Positions 63,001 to 64,000 of a stretch of 64,000 bases of DNA are shown in pieces. The position numbers and the translations under genes were made by a program. Position 1 is the stretch's first letter; every line of letters starts with the position of its first letter. The notes beneath the pieces are model-generated. The model had not been told where the DNA came from. It did not search any database and was given only the letters and a program-made list of their open reading frames with translations. The stretch covers positions 48,459,362 to 48,523,361 of the forward strand of contig NC_060061.1 in the NCBI RefSeq assembly GCF_020283565.1. Reading direction: 5' to 3'. This DNA comes from Trifolium pratense. Taxonomy: Eukaryota > Streptophyta > Magnoliopsida > Fabales > Fabaceae.

Positions 63001-64000
63001 AAAAATAAAATCATAAGAAACTTTTCAATTGATATAATAATATTCTTATAAAAAAAAAAGTTAGGATAAGTTAGAGTTTCAAATCTACCTAGCCCTTGTA
63101 AGAGCTACATTAGTTCGTTGACGAGATGAAACAAATTGAAGTGAAGTCCTGTAATTTGTTCTAACAGTTGATAATATAATGATATCGCGCTCACCACCTT
63201 GGAAACCATCAATTGATTTCACATTCACATCAAATCCATCATGGATAATATCATTCATTCTTGCTAGTTTCTCCTGAATTTTGAGAACTTGTCCAGCATA
63301 TGGAGAAACTATGCCAATGGAAAGTTTCTCCTTCGTAGCTAGCCATGCTGCAACACAGAAAATTTAGCTATATATTAAAATTAAGATAGTACATGTAATA
63401 CATAAATCATATTTGCTCCAAAAATGTTACATTACCTACATACATAAAGAACAACTAAAGTAAAAATAAATGCATAATAGGACAAACCTTTATGTAAATT
63501 CTTTAGTATCGTCATGACGACAGCAACCTCAGCCATATTCTTATAACTTCTTCCATCATCATCATATTCCTCTCTTCCCCCGGCAACATTTATAAAAGAA
63601 TAGGGACCAAACATTGGACCAGGAAGATATTGCTTTCCGTAATTTCTTTCAACATGCGGAGCATCACGAATTTTGTTATTATAGAAATGTGAATTTGGAA
63701 ATAAACTTATCTGTGGATGCATCCTATGCTGCATATTGAGAAGGTTTTTGTGGCTACCCAATAAACTTAATCTCTCAAATAGGCTTCTTCCAAAACCAGC
63801 TTCAGAACAAACCTTACAAAAAGAACAATCACGAATGAGAAATGGAAATGGATTCAAGATGAAGAATTAATAAATAGATAAATAAGTTTTTTATATATGC
63901 TTACATTACTTCTGACCATAGCCGGCAGTTGACACTCATCACCAACAAGAATGGCGTGGCTGATTTCTGGAAGTTGTAAAGGTATTACTGATTCACACTC
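60005..64000 (-). CDS. Double SF1 helicase: UPF1/SEN1-like half plus UvrD-like half (5' end outside window)
   Basis: Eight exons in the window (from 63905 upward; 63812-63488, 63347-63089, 62988-62772, 62675-62320, 62131-61625, 61537-60436, 60331-60005) encode the last 1062 residues without a break. The first part carries SF1B motifs: [26 protein letters not shown] and [13 protein letters not shown], as in SEN1/UPF1 RNA-DNA helicases. The second is UvrD-like SF1A: Walker [10 protein letters not shown], Walker [28 protein letters not shown] and [13 protein letters not shown]. This pairing is known from large plant TRANK1-like proteins, which continue with a long TPR region; here the frame stops 30 residues after the last motif. 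All motifs look intact. Nucleic-acid unwinding is inferred; the cellular role is unknown. Confidence 0.85.

Overview
This is plant nuclear DNA: AT-rich, with long introns, GT-AG splice sites and many small transposable elements between and inside genes. A gene for a chalcone reductase-type 6'-deoxychalcone synthase, an enzyme typical of legumes, together with the codon use and repeat types, points to a papilionoid legume. Medicago truncatula or a close relative is my best guess; the species is inferred, not proven. I rebuilt exon-intron structures by hand from splice sites, reading frame and protein family knowledge. All nine complete gene models close in frame; the tenth gene runs off the window.

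Layout. 1.7-3.1 kb (+): GOT1-type Golgi transport membrane protein. 5.7-6.5 kb (+): small secreted defensin-like peptide with 10 cysteines in the mature part. 8.0-9.1 kb (-): phospholipase A2-like protein with four 25-residue tandem repeats. 9.1-12.9 kb: foldback and inverted-repeat elements. 13.0-20.4 kb (-): 15-exon PQT3/RBBP6-type protein (DWNN, CCHC zinc knuckle, RING/U-box). 23.9-33.2 kb (+): 10-exon chloroplast CRT-like transporter (CLT), with a Mutator-like foldback element in intron 1 and a decayed gypsy gag in intron 4. 34.9-45.4 kb (+): 24-exon LRR-malectin receptor kinase (LRR-VIII-2). 47.1-50.5 kb (+): CPK17/34-like calcium-dependent protein kinase. 51.2-52.6 kb (-): chalcone reductase. 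52.9-55.6 kb: a nest of foldback/MITE elements and a LINE remnant. 56.0-58.9 kb (-): CYP75A-type flavonoid 3',5'-hydroxylase. 60.0-64.0 kb (-, 5' end outside the window): a protein with a UPF1/SEN1-like helicase half followed by a UvrD-like helicase half, shortened at the C-terminus.

Most genes are unrelated housekeeping or signalling genes. The functional links I can see are the two flavonoid enzymes, on the same strand 3.4 kb apart, and the calcium/receptor kinases, which sit side by side without evidence of a shared pathway. I found no clearly new multi-gene system. The most unusual items are the 10-Cys defensin-like gene with a duplicated promoter segment, the repeat-bearing PLA2, the frame-killing duplicated splice acceptor in the receptor kinase, the CYP75A with an F3'H-like residue in its last substrate-recognition site, and the shortened double-helicase gene. 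Several mobile elements could be delimited exactly by target-site duplications (4162, 24654, 26132, 53477, 54084).
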